A DNA stretch of 64,000 nucleotides, from NCBI RefSeq assembly GCF_016863475.1, contig NZ_BOOY01000028.1:114588-178587 (forward strand), in the 5' to 3' direction. A program made the position numbers and the translations under genes. The DNA comes from Spirilliplanes yamanashiensis. Its GTDB lineage: Bacteria; Actinomycetota; Actinomycetes; Mycobacteriales; Micromonosporaceae. Shown in pieces: positions 1-10,278 of the stretch (within the stretch, counting starts at the first letter, position 1; every line of letters begins with the position of its first letter). The notes under the pieces are model-generated. The model was not told the DNA's origin. It worked only from the letters and a program-made list of their open reading frames with translations, and searched no databases.

Positions 1-1828
1 CGGGCAGGCCGCCGTCGCGCAGCTGCCGCGGCGACACGTTGATCGACATCCAGAAGTCGTCGGACACCGTGTGCTCGGCGCGCCACTGCGCGAGCTGCCG
101 CAGCGACTCCTGACGCACCCAGGTGCCCAGCGCGTCGATCAGCCCGGCCTCCTCGGCGATCGGGATGAACACGCCGGGCGGGATCGGCCCGCGGCGCGGG
201 TGGTCCCACCGCACCAGCGCCTCCGCCCCGACCGGCCGCCCGTCGGCGATGGCCACGATCGGCTGGTACGCCACGTGCAGCTCGCCGCGGGTCAGGGCCG
301 TGCGCAGCGCGCCCTCCAGCTCCACCCGGTCGCGGGCCTGCTCGTGCATCGAGGTGTCGAACATCGTCGACCGGCCCGGGCCCTCGGTCTTCGACCGGAA
401 CAGGGCGGTGTCGGCGTCGCGCATCAGCGCCTCGGCGGTGGCCGTGCCGTCGGCGTCCGGCGTGGCGGCGGCGCTCGCGATGCCGACCGACGCGCTGACC
501 ACCACGTCGGTGCCCTGCACCGCCAGCGGCTCGGCCATGGCGGCCAGGATCCGCTCGGCGGTGCGCGCCGCGTGGGCGGCGTCGCCGATCTCCGCCACCA
601 CGAACTCGTCGCCGCCGATGCGGGCCACCGGGGTGCCCGGCGGCACCAGGCCGGTCAGGCGCCGGCCCACGTCGATGACGAGCTGGTCGCCGGCGTCGTG
701 GCCGTACGACTCGTTGACGAACTTGAAGCCGTCCAGGTCCAGCGCGTACACCCAGACCCGCGCCGGGGAGTCCCGCGGGGCGGCGGCCAGCAGCGCGCCG
801 ATCTCGCGGGCCATCTGGCGGCGGTTCGGCAGGCCGGTCAGCGGGTCGTGGCGCGCCTGGTGCTCGGCGTGCCGCTGGGCGGCGGCCTCCGCCTGCACGG
901 CCGACACGGCGCGGGCGATCAGCAGCAGCGCGATCAGCATGCCGCCCACCGCGATGATCAGGCGGTCGGCGGCGGAGCGGCCGCCGGCCAGCAGGTCCAG
1001 CACGAACGGGACCGCCGTCACCGGCACCAGCAGGGTCAGCCGCTGCCACGACCACGCCTGCGGCGGCGGCCGGGTCGCCCGGTCCAGCTCCGCCACCGAC
1101 GGGTGCAGGGCGGCCAGGCCCAGCAGCCCGTACGTGACCAGGTACGGCGCGTCCAGCAGCGGGGAGCCGTAGATCTCGCCGCGGGTCGAGATGACCCCGT
1201 AGGCCAGGTCGCCGACGAGCAGCGACACCACGCCCAGGGTCAGGAAGATCTGGCTGGGCCGCCACACCGTGGTGGTGAACGCCATGTTCACGAACACCAG
1301 CACCAGCGCGACGTCGAAGAAGGGGTAGAGGCCCGACAGCACCGACGCCAGGACCGACCGGCTCTCCACGGACGCCGCCGGCACCGACAGCAGCAGCGCG
1401 CACGCCAGGCCCGCGCCGATGCACACGATGAACGCGTCCAGCACCGCCTGCCGCTCCAGGCCGCCGCGGGCGCGCAGCAGCAGCACCACGCCGGGCAGCA
1501 GCACGAAGTAGCCGGGCAGCACCAGCATGTCGGCGATGAACTGCTGCCACCCCGACAGCTCCGACACGAACGGCCGCACCACAACGCCCAGCAGGAACAG
1601 CGACGCCGCCGTCGTCATCAGCCGCCAGGCGGCGCGGGCGCGCACCCGGTGCATCCGGGGACCCGCGACCATCGCGGCCACCGATCCGGCCCCGATGACG
1701 GCGAAACAGGCCATGCTGACGGCGAGGGAGACGTCGGCCACGTACAGCACCGTGGCGGCGGCCGCCGCGGCCGCGAAGGCCCGCCACTGCCACCGGCCGG
1801 TCGTCGACGGTCCTGTGCGCACCGCCAC
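1..1828 (-). CDS. Membrane GGDEF/EAL cyclic-di-GMP protein (3' end outside window)
   Basis: Reading in from the window edge on the minus strand gives about 609 residues with no stop, so the C-terminal part is missing. The N-terminal ~290 residues are a run of hydrophobic segments (about eight likely membrane spans). A GGDEF domain follows (DPLTGLPNRR, then RIGGDEFVV near residue 405), then the start of an EAL domain (AYQPIV, GAEALVRW near 536, MSINVSPRQL near 594). Intact GGDEF and EAL signatures suggest a bifunctional diguanylate cyclase/phosphodiesterase; which activity dominates cannot be judged without the missing EAL residues. The start is the GTG at 1826-1828; a second in-frame GTG lies at 1820-1822. 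The membrane region probably senses a signal and controls c-di-GMP output. Confidence 0.85.
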   Translation of the reverse strand, partial: MAVRTGPSTTGRWQWRAFAAAAAAATVLYVADVSLAVSMACFAVIGAGSVAAMVAGPRMHRVRARAAWRLMTTAASLFLLGVVVRPFVSELSGWQQFIADMLVLPGYFVLLPGVVLLLRARGGLERQAVLDAFIVCIGAGLACALLLSVPAASVESRSVLASVLSGLYPFFDVALVLVFVNMAFTTTVWRPSQIFLTLGVVSLLVGDLAYGVISTRGEIYGSPLLDAPYLVTYGLLGLAALHPSVAELDRATRPPPQAWSWQRLTLLVPVTAVPFVLDLLAGGRSAADRLIIAVGGMLIALLLIARAVSAVQAEAAAQRHAEHQARHDPLTGLPNRRQMAREIGALLAAAPRDSPARVWVYALDLDGFKFVNESYGHDAGDQLVIDVGRRLTGLVPPGTPVARIGGDEFVVAEIGDAAHAARTAERILAAMAEPLAVQGTDVVVSASVGIASAAATPDADGTATAEALMRDADTALFRSKTEGPGRSTMFDTSMHEQARDRVELEGALRTALTRGELHVAYQPIVAIADGRPVGAEALVRWDHPRRGPIPPGVFIPIAEEAGLIDALGTWVRQESLRQLAQWRAEHTVSDDFWMSINVSPRQLRDGGLP

Positions 1829-1963
1829 CGCCCTCCGCAAGCACCGGCGGACAACTGAAGGATCAGGCCACCGTACAAGTCCGACGCCGGTCCCATCGGC
1901 ACACGAACGGGCACCCTGAGCGCTCCGAAGGAACAACCGTGCCGAGACGTTCAGCCGCCCCCA

Positions 1964-2752
1964 TCAGGGCGTATGTCCGTGCACCACGACGACCGGGCCC
2001 GGCGCGTGCCGCACCACGTGCTGCGCGACCGGGCCGAACAGCCGGCTCGCCGTGCCGCGCGCCCCGATGACCAGCCGGCTGGCGCCGGCCGCCGCGCGCA
2101 CCAGTTCGGCCCCGGGCTCGCCGGTGATCACCTCCGGCGTGTGGTCCTTGGCGGCGTCGTCCAGCGCGGCGGTCAGCTCCGCCGCCAGCGCCGCCGGCTC
2201 CGCGCCGGCCCGGGTCACGTGCAGCACCCGCAGCGGCACCGACGCGCGCGCCGCGCACGCGGCCGCGTGCCGGGCCACCTCCGCCGCGGCGGGGGAGGCG
2301 TCCACCCCGGCCACCACCGGCCCGCCGGGCGCGCCGCCGGCGCGGGCCACGAGCACCGGCCGCCACGACCGAGCCACCACCTGCAGCAGCACCGAGTCCA
2401 GCGGCACCGGGCTCGACGGGGCCTCCAGGTCGTCGCCGACCACCACCAGCCCGGCCGACCGGCTGTGCTGCACCAGCACCCGGGCGGGCGCCCCGTCGAC
2501 GAGCACGCCGCGCACCGGGGTCCGCGGCGCCAGCCGCACCGCCGTGGCCACCGCGCGGTCCAGCAGCGCGGCCGCCTCGTCGCGCAGCTGCTGATACGGG
2601 CGCTCCGCGTCGTGCGGCGACCAGGCGAACGCGTGCACCACCCGCAGCTCGGCCCCGCGGGCCGCCGCCTCACCCGCCGCCGTGCGCACGGCGTGCAGCG
2701 CGGCCGCGGTGCCGTCCACGCCGACCACGACCGGGCCGTCCTCGGGATGCAT
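1964..2752 (-). CDS. Two-domain universal stress protein (UspA family)
   Basis: 262 residues with two tandem Usp domains. Domain 1 opens with VVVGVDGTAAA; domain 2 opens with VVAGVDASPAA and ends with the nucleotide-binding pattern GARGTASRLFG...GPVVVVHG (G-2x-G-9x-G(S/T) type), so domain 2 probably binds ATP. Domain 1 has VVVGDDLEAPSSPV in the equivalent place and looks degenerate. Start is ATG. Such tandem proteins are common in actinobacteria, where they are induced under stress, stasis or low oxygen. The gene is divergent from citrate synthase and shares an intergenic region of about 190 bases with it. A second, single-domain Usp gene lies near the other end of the window. Confidence 0.9.
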   Translation of the reverse strand: MHPEDGPVVVGVDGTAAALHAVRTAAGEAAARGAELRVVHAFAWSPHDAERPYQQLRDEAAALLDRAVATAVRLAPRTPVRGVLVDGAPARVLVQHSRSAGLVVVGDDLEAPSSPVPLDSVLLQVVARSWRPVLVARAGGAPGGPVVAGVDASPAAAEVARHAAACAARASVPLRVLHVTRAGAEPAALAAELTAALDDAAKDHTPEVITGEPGAELVRAAAGASRLVIGARGTASRLFGPVAQHVVRHAPGPVVVVHGHTP

Positions 2753-2946
2753 GGGTGTCCGCCTCCTCCGGGTGTCGCCGGGTGTCTGTGTTCATCATGG
2801 TCGATGGGGCGGATGGGCGCTGCGTCAAGATTGAGGGCGGGTGATCAATGCCTCAGGGGGTGGACAGGCCGTGGACCGCCTAGATTGAGGGTTTACGGTG
2901 AAGTAGAGGTTCGCGGGGACATCTGCCGGTGAAGTGAGGGAAATAC

Positions 2947-4230
<1,284 letters not shown>

Positions 4231-4244
4231 CCCGCGCTGCGCGT

Positions 4245-4273
4245 ACGGCCGTCCCCGGCGCGGGGGCGGCCGT
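4245..4273. terminator. Stem-loop terminator between convergent genes
   Basis: ACGGCCGTCCCC at 4245-4256 pairs with GGGGGCGGCCGT at 4262-4273 (12 positions, one G-T wobble) around a 5-base loop. It sits in the 47-base gap between the end of citrate synthase and the end of the convergent glycosyltransferase and can serve both strands. There is no long U-run, as usual for actinobacterial terminators. Confidence 0.75.
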
Positions 4274-4277
4274 TCGC

Positions 4278-5528
4278 TCATTCCCGGTTGCGGATCCAGT
4301 CCGCGACGCGGGCCGTGCCGTCCTCGGTGGCCAGCCGGCGCGAGACGCCGCGGGCGCAGCGGGCGTAGTCGTCGCGGCGGGCCTCCGTGATGGCCGCCGC
4401 GAGGGTGTCGGCGGTGAGCCGGCGCAGCGGCAGCGGGGGCGGGGCGGCGCCGAGGGCGTGCAGCCGGGCCGCCCAGAACGGCTGGTCGGCCAGCACGGGC
4501 ACGGCGACGGCGGGCACCCCGGCGCGCAGGCCCGCGGCCGTGGTGCCGGCGCCGGCGTGGTGCACGACGGCGGCCACCCGCGGGAACAGCCAGTCGTGCG
4601 GCACCTCGCCGATCGACAGCACCCGGTCGTCGCCGCCGACGTCGAGGCCGGACCACCCGGCCTGCACGACGGCGCGCACACCGGCCCGCTCGACGGCCGC
4701 GCGCACGGTGCCGGCGAGCCGCTCGCCCTGGCCGGTGGCCATGCTGCCGAAGCCGACGAACACCGGCGGCGGGCCGGCGGTGAGGAACGCGGCCAGCTCG
4801 GGCGGCGGAGTCCAGCCGGGGCGCGGCGCGGGCCACCAGTAGCCGACGACCTCCAGCTGCGGGCGCCAGTCGCGCGGGCGCGGCACGACGGCGGTGCTGA
4901 AGCCGTGGAACGTGGGGAAGCGGCCGCCGTCCTGGCGGGCCCGGAGCCGGCGCAGACCCTGCCGGGGCAGGCCGAGCGAGCGCCGCAGGTCCATCACCGG
5001 CCCCCGGTACAGCCCCTGGCTGACGGTCAGCGCGGCGGCGGTCAGCGCCCGGTTGCCCGGGGCGCCGACGGACCGGCCGCCCAGCAGCACCGACCCGAAC
5101 GCGCCGGTCGGGGCGATGGGCTGCAGGAACGCCCCCGCCCACGGCACCCCGGCCGCCTCGGCGACCTGGTAGCCGAGCGGGGCGACCATCGTGGACAGCA
5201 GCATCGCCTGCGGCCGGGTGGCCTCGGCGGCGGCCGCGATGCCGTCGCCCAGCTCGGCGATCAGCGGGTGCGCGATGCGCAGCAGCTGCGCCAGGGCGCG
5301 CGGGCCGGTGCCGGAGCGCTCGCCGTCCTGGCCGTGCGCCTGGGGCAGGACGGCGCGCAGGTCGCCGGGCAGCGGGTGGAACGCCGTCCCGGCAGCCCGC
5401 ACCGCGTCGGCGAACGGCGCGTGGGTGGCGAGGGTGACCTCGTGGCCGTCGCCGCACAGGCGGGCGGCGAGGCCGGTGTAGGGCGCGACGTCGCCCATCG
5501 ACCCGGACGTGACGATGAGGACGCGCAC
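4278..5528 (-). CDS. Family-1 (UGT/MGT-like) glycosyltransferase
   Basis: 416 residues with the GT-B fold of the UDP-glucuronosyl/glucosyltransferase and macrolide glycosyltransferase group. The N-terminus RVLIVTSGSMGDVAPYTGLA is the acceptor domain. The C-terminal donor domain has PPVFVGFGSM (near 235) and the nucleotide-sugar loop HHAGAGTTAAGLRAGVP followed by PVLADQPFWA. Members glycosylate sterols, macrolides, carotenoids or flavonoids; the acceptor cannot be read from the sequence. The GTG start lies 5 bases after the stop of the upstream SRPBCC gene, and its AGGAGG sits unusually close to the start codon, so coupled translation within the ArsR-SRPBCC-glycosyltransferase operon is likely. 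Confidence 0.85.
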   Translation of the reverse strand: MRVLIVTSGSMGDVAPYTGLAARLCGDGHEVTLATHAPFADAVRAAGTAFHPLPGDLRAVLPQAHGQDGERSGTGPRALAQLLRIAHPLIAELGDGIAAAAEATRPQAMLLSTMVAPLGYQVAEAAGVPWAGAFLQPIAPTGAFGSVLLGGRSVGAPGNRALTAAALTVSQGLYRGPVMDLRRSLGLPRQGLRRLRARQDGGRFPTFHGFSTAVVPRPRDWRPQLEVVGYWWPAPRPGWTPPPELAAFLTAGPPPVFVGFGSMATGQGERLAGTVRAAVERAGVRAVVQAGWSGLDVGGDDRVLSIGEVPHDWLFPRVAAVVHHAGAGTTAAGLRAGVPAVAVPVLADQPFWAARLHALGAAPPPLPLRRLTADTLAAAITEARRDDYARCARGVSRRLATEDGTARVADWIRNRE

Positions 5529-5533
5529 GCCTC

Positions 5534-6031
5534 CTAGTGTGCCGTGCCGAGGATCTCCGCGTACCGGTCGTGCAGCTCCTGCCACCCGTGGCGCAGCGCC
5601 TCCGCGCCCGCGACCGGCTCGGGGTCCGCCCCGGCGAGCAGCGCGTCGGCGGCGTCCAGGCACAGGTGCCAGCCGGCCGCGTTCATCGGCAGCTGCCCGG
5701 GCTCGGTGACGGTGTCGCGCAGGGTGAGCCGGGTGCCGCCGCCCGGGGTGGGTTCCAGCTCCCAGCGCAGCACGTTGTCGCCCCAGGTGTGCTCCAGCAG
5801 CGACGGCGCCCGCGCCGTCACCACGGTCACCGTCAGCGGGGGCGACGGCTCGTCGTCCACCATGGTCAGCGTGGCCGGGCCGGCGGCGCCGAGGTCGCGG
5901 TCGGCGGTGTACGGGGCCCAGCGGGCCAGCAGCTCGGGGCGCACCAGGGCGGCCCACACCCGTTCGGGGCTGTGCCGCAGCTCGCGCACGAACACCAGGG
6001 TCAGGCCGTCTGCGTGGACGTCACCGGTCAT
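5534..6031 (-). CDS. SRPBCC (AHSA1-type) domain protein
   Basis: 165 residues of the START/SRPBCC fold, subgroup similar to the activator of Hsp90 ATPase domain. Hallmarks are RELRHSPERVWAALVRPELLARWAPY near the start, LEHTWGDNVLRWEL in the middle and GWHLCLDAADALLAG near the end. The fold has a hydrophobic cavity that binds small lipophilic ligands; no catalytic residue can be assigned. The ATG overlaps the stop of the ArsR gene (ATGA), a standard regulator-effector pair. An equivalent pair exists at 33.4-34.4 kb. The following glycosyltransferase may act on a hydrophobic molecule connected with this protein, which is inference from order only. Confidence 0.85.
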   Translation of the reverse strand: MTGDVHADGLTLVFVRELRHSPERVWAALVRPELLARWAPYTADRDLGAAGPATLTMVDDEPSPPLTVTVVTARAPSLLEHTWGDNVLRWELEPTPGGGTRLTLRDTVTEPGQLPMNAAGWHLCLDAADALLAGADPEPVAGAEALRHGWQELHDRYAEILGTAH

Positions 6032-6339
6032 CGTTCCTCCTCGTCGAGCAGGGTCTCCAGGGCGTCGAGGTGCCGCTCCCACAGCGCCCGGTACGGCGCC
6101 AGCCAGGCGTCCAGGTCGCGCAGCGGTCCCGGCTCGATGCGGTAGACGCGCTGCTGGGCGGCCGGGCGCGCCGTGACGAACCCGGCCTCGCGCAGCACCC
6201 GCAGGTGCTTGGAGACGGCGGGCTGGCTGACGGCGAGGGCGGCGGCGAGGTCGCCGACCGTGCGGTCGCCGCGGCGCAGGGCGTCGAGGATCCGCCGCCG
6301 GGTGGGCTCGGCGAGGACGGCGAAGGTGTCGGCAGGCAC
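6028..6339 (-). CDS. ArsR-family transcriptional regulator
   Basis: 103 residues, a compact winged-helix repressor: AVLAEPTRRRILDALRRGD, then the recognition helix region VSQPAVSKHLRVLREAGFV and the wing RPAAQQRVYRIEP. No Cys pair of the metal-sensing ArsR type is present, so it belongs to the non-metal subgroup that is co-transcribed with SRPBCC proteins. The GTG start is preferred; another in-frame GTG lies a few codons upstream. It is the first gene of a three-gene operon and probably represses its own promoter through the perfect palindrome just upstream. Confidence 0.88.
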   Translation of the reverse strand: MPADTFAVLAEPTRRRILDALRRGDRTVGDLAAALAVSQPAVSKHLRVLREAGFVTARPAAQQRVYRIEPGPLRDLDAWLAPYRALWERHLDALETLLDEEER

Positions 6340-6347
6340 CCAGCGAC

Positions 6348-6365
6348 TATGCCTCACCAGGCATA
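6348..6365. promoter_or_regulatory. Palindrome, probable ArsR operator
   Basis: TATGCCT-cacc-AGGCATA is a perfect 7-4-7 inverted repeat lying 8 bases upstream of the ArsR start codon. A further half-like sequence AGGCATGTA follows at about 6375. Position and symmetry fit an autoregulatory operator; the binding itself is inferred. Confidence 0.6.
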
Positions 6366-6528
6366 TACGCGTCAAGGCATGTACGGAACGAGACCAACCG
6401 ATCCGGCCGGCTGCGGCCGCCGCCACCGCCGTCGAGGCGACCCGGCCGGGCGCCGCGCCGGTGGTGGTCGCGCTGCCCTGACGGGTCCCCGGCGTTTCGG
6501 CGGCGGCCCGGCAGGCAAGATTGCACGG

Positions 6529-8031
6529 GTGGACGTCGTGATCGCGCTCGATACCGGAACCACCTCGACCAAGGCGGTCGCCGCCGGGCCGGACGGGCGG
6601 GTGCGGGCGCACGCCGACGCCGGCTACCCGCTGCAGGTGCCGGGCCCGGGCCGGGCGGAGCTCGACCCCGTTGCCATCGTCGACGCGGTGCGCTCGGCGC
6701 TGGCCGACGTGCTCACCAAGCTGCCCGACGGCGACCGGGTCGTCGCGCTCAGCCTGAGCGCCGCGATGCACGGCGTCGTGCCGCTCGACGCCGACGGGCG
6801 GCCGTGCGGGCCGCTGGTGACCTGGGCCGACGACCGCGCCGCGGAGACCGTCGGGCGGCTGCACGAGGTGGCCGCCGGCCTGCACCGGCGCACCGGCACG
6901 CCCGTGCATCCGATGTCGCCGCTGGCGAAGCTGGCCTGGTGGCGGGAGAACGACCCCGAGCTGCTGGCCCGCGCGCACCGCTGGGGCGGGGTGAAAGACC
7001 TGCAGATCGCGGCCGTCTGCGGGCCCGGGCTGCCGATCGACCTGTCCAGCGCCGCCACCACCGGCCTGTACGACATCATGTCCCGCCGCTGGGACGACGA
7101 GGCCCTCGCCGTCACCGGGGTGCGCCACGACCAGCTGCCCGAGGTGGTGTCCACCACGCACCGGCTCAAGCCGCTGCCCGACCTGGGCGTCGGCGACGTG
7201 CCGGTCATCATCGGGGCCGCCGACGGCCCGCTGGCCAACCTCGGGCTCGGCGCCGTCGCGCCCGGCGTCGCGGCCGTGTCGCTCGGCACCAGCGGCGCCC
7301 TGCGGGTCATGACGGACCGGCCCGCCGTCGACGACGACCTGCGGCTGTTCTGCTACCCGCTCACCGACGACCACTGGGTGCTCGGCGGCGCGGTCAACAA
7401 CGCCGGCTCGGTGCTGCGCTGGGCCCGCGACGCGTTCGAGGCGTCCGAGCAGGAGCTCATCGAGGAGGCCGCCGCGGAACCCGTCGGCGCCGAAGGGCTG
7501 CTGTGCCTGCCGTACCTGCTGGGCGAGCGCGCCCCGTGGTGGCGGGCCGGGCTGCGCGGGGCGTACCTGGGGCTGCGCCGCGACCACAATCGCGGCCACC
7601 TCGTCCGGGCCGCCGTCGAGGGCGTGTGCCAGCAGCTCGCGCTCGTCCGCGACGCCGTGCGGGCCGCCGGGGTCGAGGTGCGGGAGATCCGGGCCACCGG
7701 CGGGGCGGTCGCGTCGCCGTTCTGGGTCGAGACGCTCGCCGCCGCGCTCGACCAGCCGGTGCGCACCGCCGCGTCGCCGGAGGGCACCGGCGTCGGCGCC
7801 TGCCTGCTCGCGTTCCACGCCCTCGGCGTGCTGCCCGACCTGGACGCCACCGCCGACCTGGTCGCCCTGAACGAGCCGGTCGGGCCGGACCCGGCGGCCG
7901 CCGCCCGGTACGCGCGGATGCGCCCGCTGGTCGAGCGGGCCACCCTGGCCATCGCCGACGTGCTCGCCGAGCTGGACGACATCTCCGACACCCGGGCGCC
8001 CGGCGCGGAGCGGACCGCCGCGAAGGAGTAG
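6529..8031 (+). CDS. gntK: Gluconokinase (FGGY carbohydrate kinase)
   Basis: 500 residues of the FGGY sugar-kinase family. The N-terminal ATPase motif is IALDTGTTSTKAVA; SAAMHGVVPLD and HPMSPLAKLAWWRENDPEL resemble the gluconate-kinase branch; IGAADGPLANLG and SLGTSGALRVM form the second nucleotide/sugar region. The likely reaction is phosphorylation of D-gluconate to 6-phosphogluconate, feeding the pentose phosphate pathway. Xylulokinase or another FGGY specificity is the main alternative. The GTG start places the conserved Asp loop at residue 8; a second GTG three codons later is possible. No gluconate permease or GntR regulator is adjacent, so the gene appears to stand alone before the cobalamin leader. 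Confidence 0.8.
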   Translation: MDVVIALDTGTTSTKAVAAGPDGRVRAHADAGYPLQVPGPGRAELDPVAIVDAVRSALADVLTKLPDGDRVVALSLSAAMHGVVPLDADGRPCGPLVTWADDRAAETVGRLHEVAAGLHRRTGTPVHPMSPLAKLAWWRENDPELLARAHRWGGVKDLQIAAVCGPGLPIDLSSAATTGLYDIMSRRWDDEALAVTGVRHDQLPEVVSTTHRLKPLPDLGVGDVPVIIGAADGPLANLGLGAVAPGVAAVSLGTSGALRVMTDRPAVDDDLRLFCYPLTDDHWVLGGAVNNAGSVLRWARDAFEASEQELIEEAAAEPVGAEGLLCLPYLLGERAPWWRAGLRGAYLGLRRDHNRGHLVRAAVEGVCQQLALVRDAVRAAGVEVREIRATGGAVASPFWVETLAAALDQPVRTAASPEGTGVGACLLAFHALGVLPDLDATADLVALNEPVGPDPAAAARYARMRPLVERATLAIADVLAELDDISDTRAPGAERTAAKE

Positions 8032-8062
8032 GGCGGGTCGCGTCACGTTGACGCCGTCACGC

Positions 8063-8225
8063 CGGGTGGGGGAGGGTGGTCGGCGAGCGGTCGCGGAGGA
8101 ACCCGGTGAAAGTCCGGGACGGTCCCGCCACTGTGACCGGGCGCGCGCCCGGGAGCCAGGAACTCCGGCCGCTCGCAGCACCCTCACTTCGGACGCGGGC
8201 GTGGACACCCGCGGAAGGGATCCGC
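8063..8225 (+). ncRNA. Cobalamin riboswitch (B12 element)
   Basis: The leader of the cob operon contains the hallmark segments of the adenosylcobalamin riboswitch in order: GGAACCCGGTGAAAGTCCGGGAC (given in two parts: GGAACCCGGTG and AAAGTCCGGGAC), the B12-box core GCCACTGTGACCGG, then GGAGCCAGGAACTCCGGCC. They are followed by pairing arms with CGCGGGCGTGGACACCCGCG. The element lies directly upstream of the chelatase gene. In known systems, B12 binding shuts down translation or transcription of synthesis genes. The exact 5' and 3' limits are approximate. Confidence 0.93.
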
Positions 8226-8241
8226 GCATGCCGTCGCGCCG

Positions 8242-10278
8242 ATGCGGGCGATGACCCCGTACCCGTTCGCCGCCGTCGTCGGCCTCGACGACCTCCGCCT
8301 GGCCCTGCTGCTCACCGCCGTGTCGCCCGCCGTGGGCGGGGTGCTGGTGCGCGGCGAGAAGGGCACCGCCAAGTCCACCGTGGTCCGCGCGCTCGCGGCG
8401 CTGCTGCCGGGCGTCGACGTGGTCGCCGGGTGCCGGTTCGCCTGCGACCCCGCCGCCCCGGACGCCGCCTGCCCGGACGGCCCGCACGCCGCGCCCGTCG
8501 CCGCCACCCGGCCCGCCCGCCTGGTCGAGCTGCCGGTCGGCGCCACCGAGGACCGGGTCGTCGGCACGCTGGACATCCGGCGCGCCCTCGCCGACGGCGT
8601 CACGGCGTACGAGCCGGGCCTGCTCGCCGCCGCCCACCGCGGGGTGCTCTACGTCGACGAGGTCAACCTGTTGCCCGACCACCTCGTGGACCTGCTGCTG
8701 GACGCCGCCGCGATGGGCCGCGCCCACGTCGAGCGCGACGGCCTCAGCGTCCAGCACGCCGCCCGGTTCCTGCTGGTCGGCACGATGAACCCGGAGGAGG
8801 GCGAGCCGCGCCCGCAGCTGGTCGACCGGTTCGGCCTGGTGGTGACCGTGCGCGCGCCGCGCGAGCCCGGCGCCCGGGCCGAGGTGGTGCGCCGCCGGCT
8901 GGCGTACGACGCCGACCCGGCCGGGTTCGCCGCGCGCTGGGCCGGCGCGGACGACGCGCTGGCCGTGCGCATCGCCGACGCCCGGCGCCGGCTGCCCGGC
9001 GTGCTGCTGCCCGACGCCCAGCTCGACCGGATCGCGCGCATCTGCGTCGAGTACGGCGTGGACGGGATGCGCGCCGACATCGTGGTGGCCCGGGCCGCGG
9101 TCGCGCTGGCCGCCTGGCACGGCCACGACACTGTCACCGCCGACGACATCCGCGACGCCGCCCGGCTCGCCCTGCCGCACCGGCGGCGCCGCGACCCGCT
9201 CGACCCGCCCGGCACCGACGAGCAGAAGCTTGACGACCTGCTGGAACGCGACGCCGCCGACCACCCCGACGAGCCGCCGCCCGGCGACTCCGACGGCGAC
9301 GAGGACCCGCAGCCGCCCCCGCCCGGCGGCGGCGGCCCGAATCCGGACGACCCCGGCCCGGATGACGGCGGCCCCGACGGCGGTCCCGGCGGCGGTCCCG
9401 GCGGCGGCGCGCCTGCACCAACCGACGGCGCAGCGACGCCGGACGGCGACCCGGCCGGTGACCCCGGCGGCGACCCGGGCGACGCCGACCGCCCCGACCC
9501 GCGGCCCGCCCCGCAGCCCGTCGGCGCGCCCGCCGCCGCCGGACCCGCCTACCGCCCCCGCGCCCTGCGCCTGGCCGCCCGCGGCGACGGCGGCCACGCC
9601 GGCCGCCGCTCGCCCGCCTACGCCCGCCGGGGCCGGATCGTCCGGTCCCGGGCCCCGCGCGGCGACCGGCTCACCGGCGCGGTGCACCTGCCCGCCACCC
9701 TGCGCGCGGCGGCCCAGCGCGGCGCCCGCCGGGCGACCGTGGCGGACCTGCGCGAGGCCGTCCACGTCGGCCGGGAGGCGAACCTGGTGCTGTTCGTCGT
9801 CGACGCCTCCGGCTCGATGGCGGCCCGGCGCCGGATGACCGTCGTCAAGACGGCCGTGCTGTCGCTGCTGCGCGACGCGTACCAGCGGCGCGACCGGGTC
9901 GGCATGATCACCTTCCGGGGCCGGACGGCCGAGGCGGTGCTGCCGCCCACGTCCAGCCACGAGGTGGGCGTCGCCCGGCTCGCCGACCTGCGCACCGGCG
10001 GGCGTACCCCGCTGGCCGCCGGCCTGCGCACCGCGGCCGCGACCCTCGCCACCGAGCGCCGCCGCGACCCGCGGCGGCGGGCCCTGCTCGTGGTCGTCAC
10101 CGACGGGCGCGCCACCAGCGGCCCGGATCCGGTGACCGTGGCCGGCGCCCTCGCCGGGGTGGCCGCCGTCGTCGTGGACTGCGAGTCGGGGCCGGTCCGG
10201 CTCGGGCTGGCCGGGCGGCTCGCCGCCGCGCTGTCGGCCGACTGCATCCCGCTGGAGCACCTGGAGAGGGCCGCCTGA
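8242..10278 (+). CDS. Mg/Co-chelatase-type AAA+ and VWA fusion protein
   Basis: 678 residues joining a ChlI/BchI-like AAA+ module to a ChlD/BchD-like von Willebrand A module. Walker A is GEKGTAKST near residue 35 and Walker B VLYVDEVNLLPDH near 135; an acidic, Gly/Pro-rich linker runs from about 330 to 440; the MIDAS motif is VVDASGSM near 520. In actinobacteria such proteins serve as the motor partners of CobN for cobalt insertion into the corrin ring. The riboswitch upstream and cobO downstream support that role over chlorophyll synthesis. CobN itself is not in the window. ATG 8242 is chosen; ATG 8251 is also possible. The stop overlaps cobO (TGATG). Confidence 0.88.
   Translation: MRAMTPYPFAAVVGLDDLRLALLLTAVSPAVGGVLVRGEKGTAKSTVVRALAALLPGVDVVAGCRFACDPAAPDAACPDGPHAAPVAATRPARLVELPVGATEDRVVGTLDIRRALADGVTAYEPGLLAAAHRGVLYVDEVNLLPDHLVDLLLDAAAMGRAHVERDGLSVQHAARFLLVGTMNPEEGEPRPQLVDRFGLVVTVRAPREPGARAEVVRRRLAYDADPAGFAARWAGADDALAVRIADARRRLPGVLLPDAQLDRIARICVEYGVDGMRADIVVARAAVALAAWHGHDTVTADDIRDAARLALPHRRRRDPLDPPGTDEQKLDDLLERDAADHPDEPPPGDSDGDEDPQPPPPGGGGPNPDDPGPDDGGPDGGPGGGPGGGAPAPTDGAATPDGDPAGDPGGDPGDADRPDPRPAPQPVGAPAAAGPAYRPRALRLAARGDGGHAGRRSPAYARRGRIVRSRAPRGDRLTGAVHLPATLRAAAQRGARRATVADLREAVHVGREANLVLFVVDASGSMAARRRMTVVKTAVLSLLRDAYQRRDRVGMITFRGRTAEAVLPPTSSHEVGVARLADLRTGGRTPLAAGLRTAAATLATERRRDPRRRALLVVVTDGRATSGPDPVTVAGALAGVAAVVVDCESGPVRLGLAGRLAAALSADCIPLEHLERAA

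Noticed and set aside
8228..8290. ATG at 8228 as start of the chelatase gene
   Set aside because: It is in a different frame from the AAA+ domain; ATG 8242 or 8251 is in frame.
9230..9500. Gly/Asp/Pro-rich repeats in the chelatase as a mobile or tandem repeat element
   Set aside because: This is the usual acidic Pro-rich linker between the AAA+ and VWA domains.
6028..10260. Long minus-strand frame through the gluconokinase and cobalamin genes
   Set aside because: Only its last ~103 codons form a real protein (ArsR regulator); the rest is antisense to gntK and the chelatase gene.
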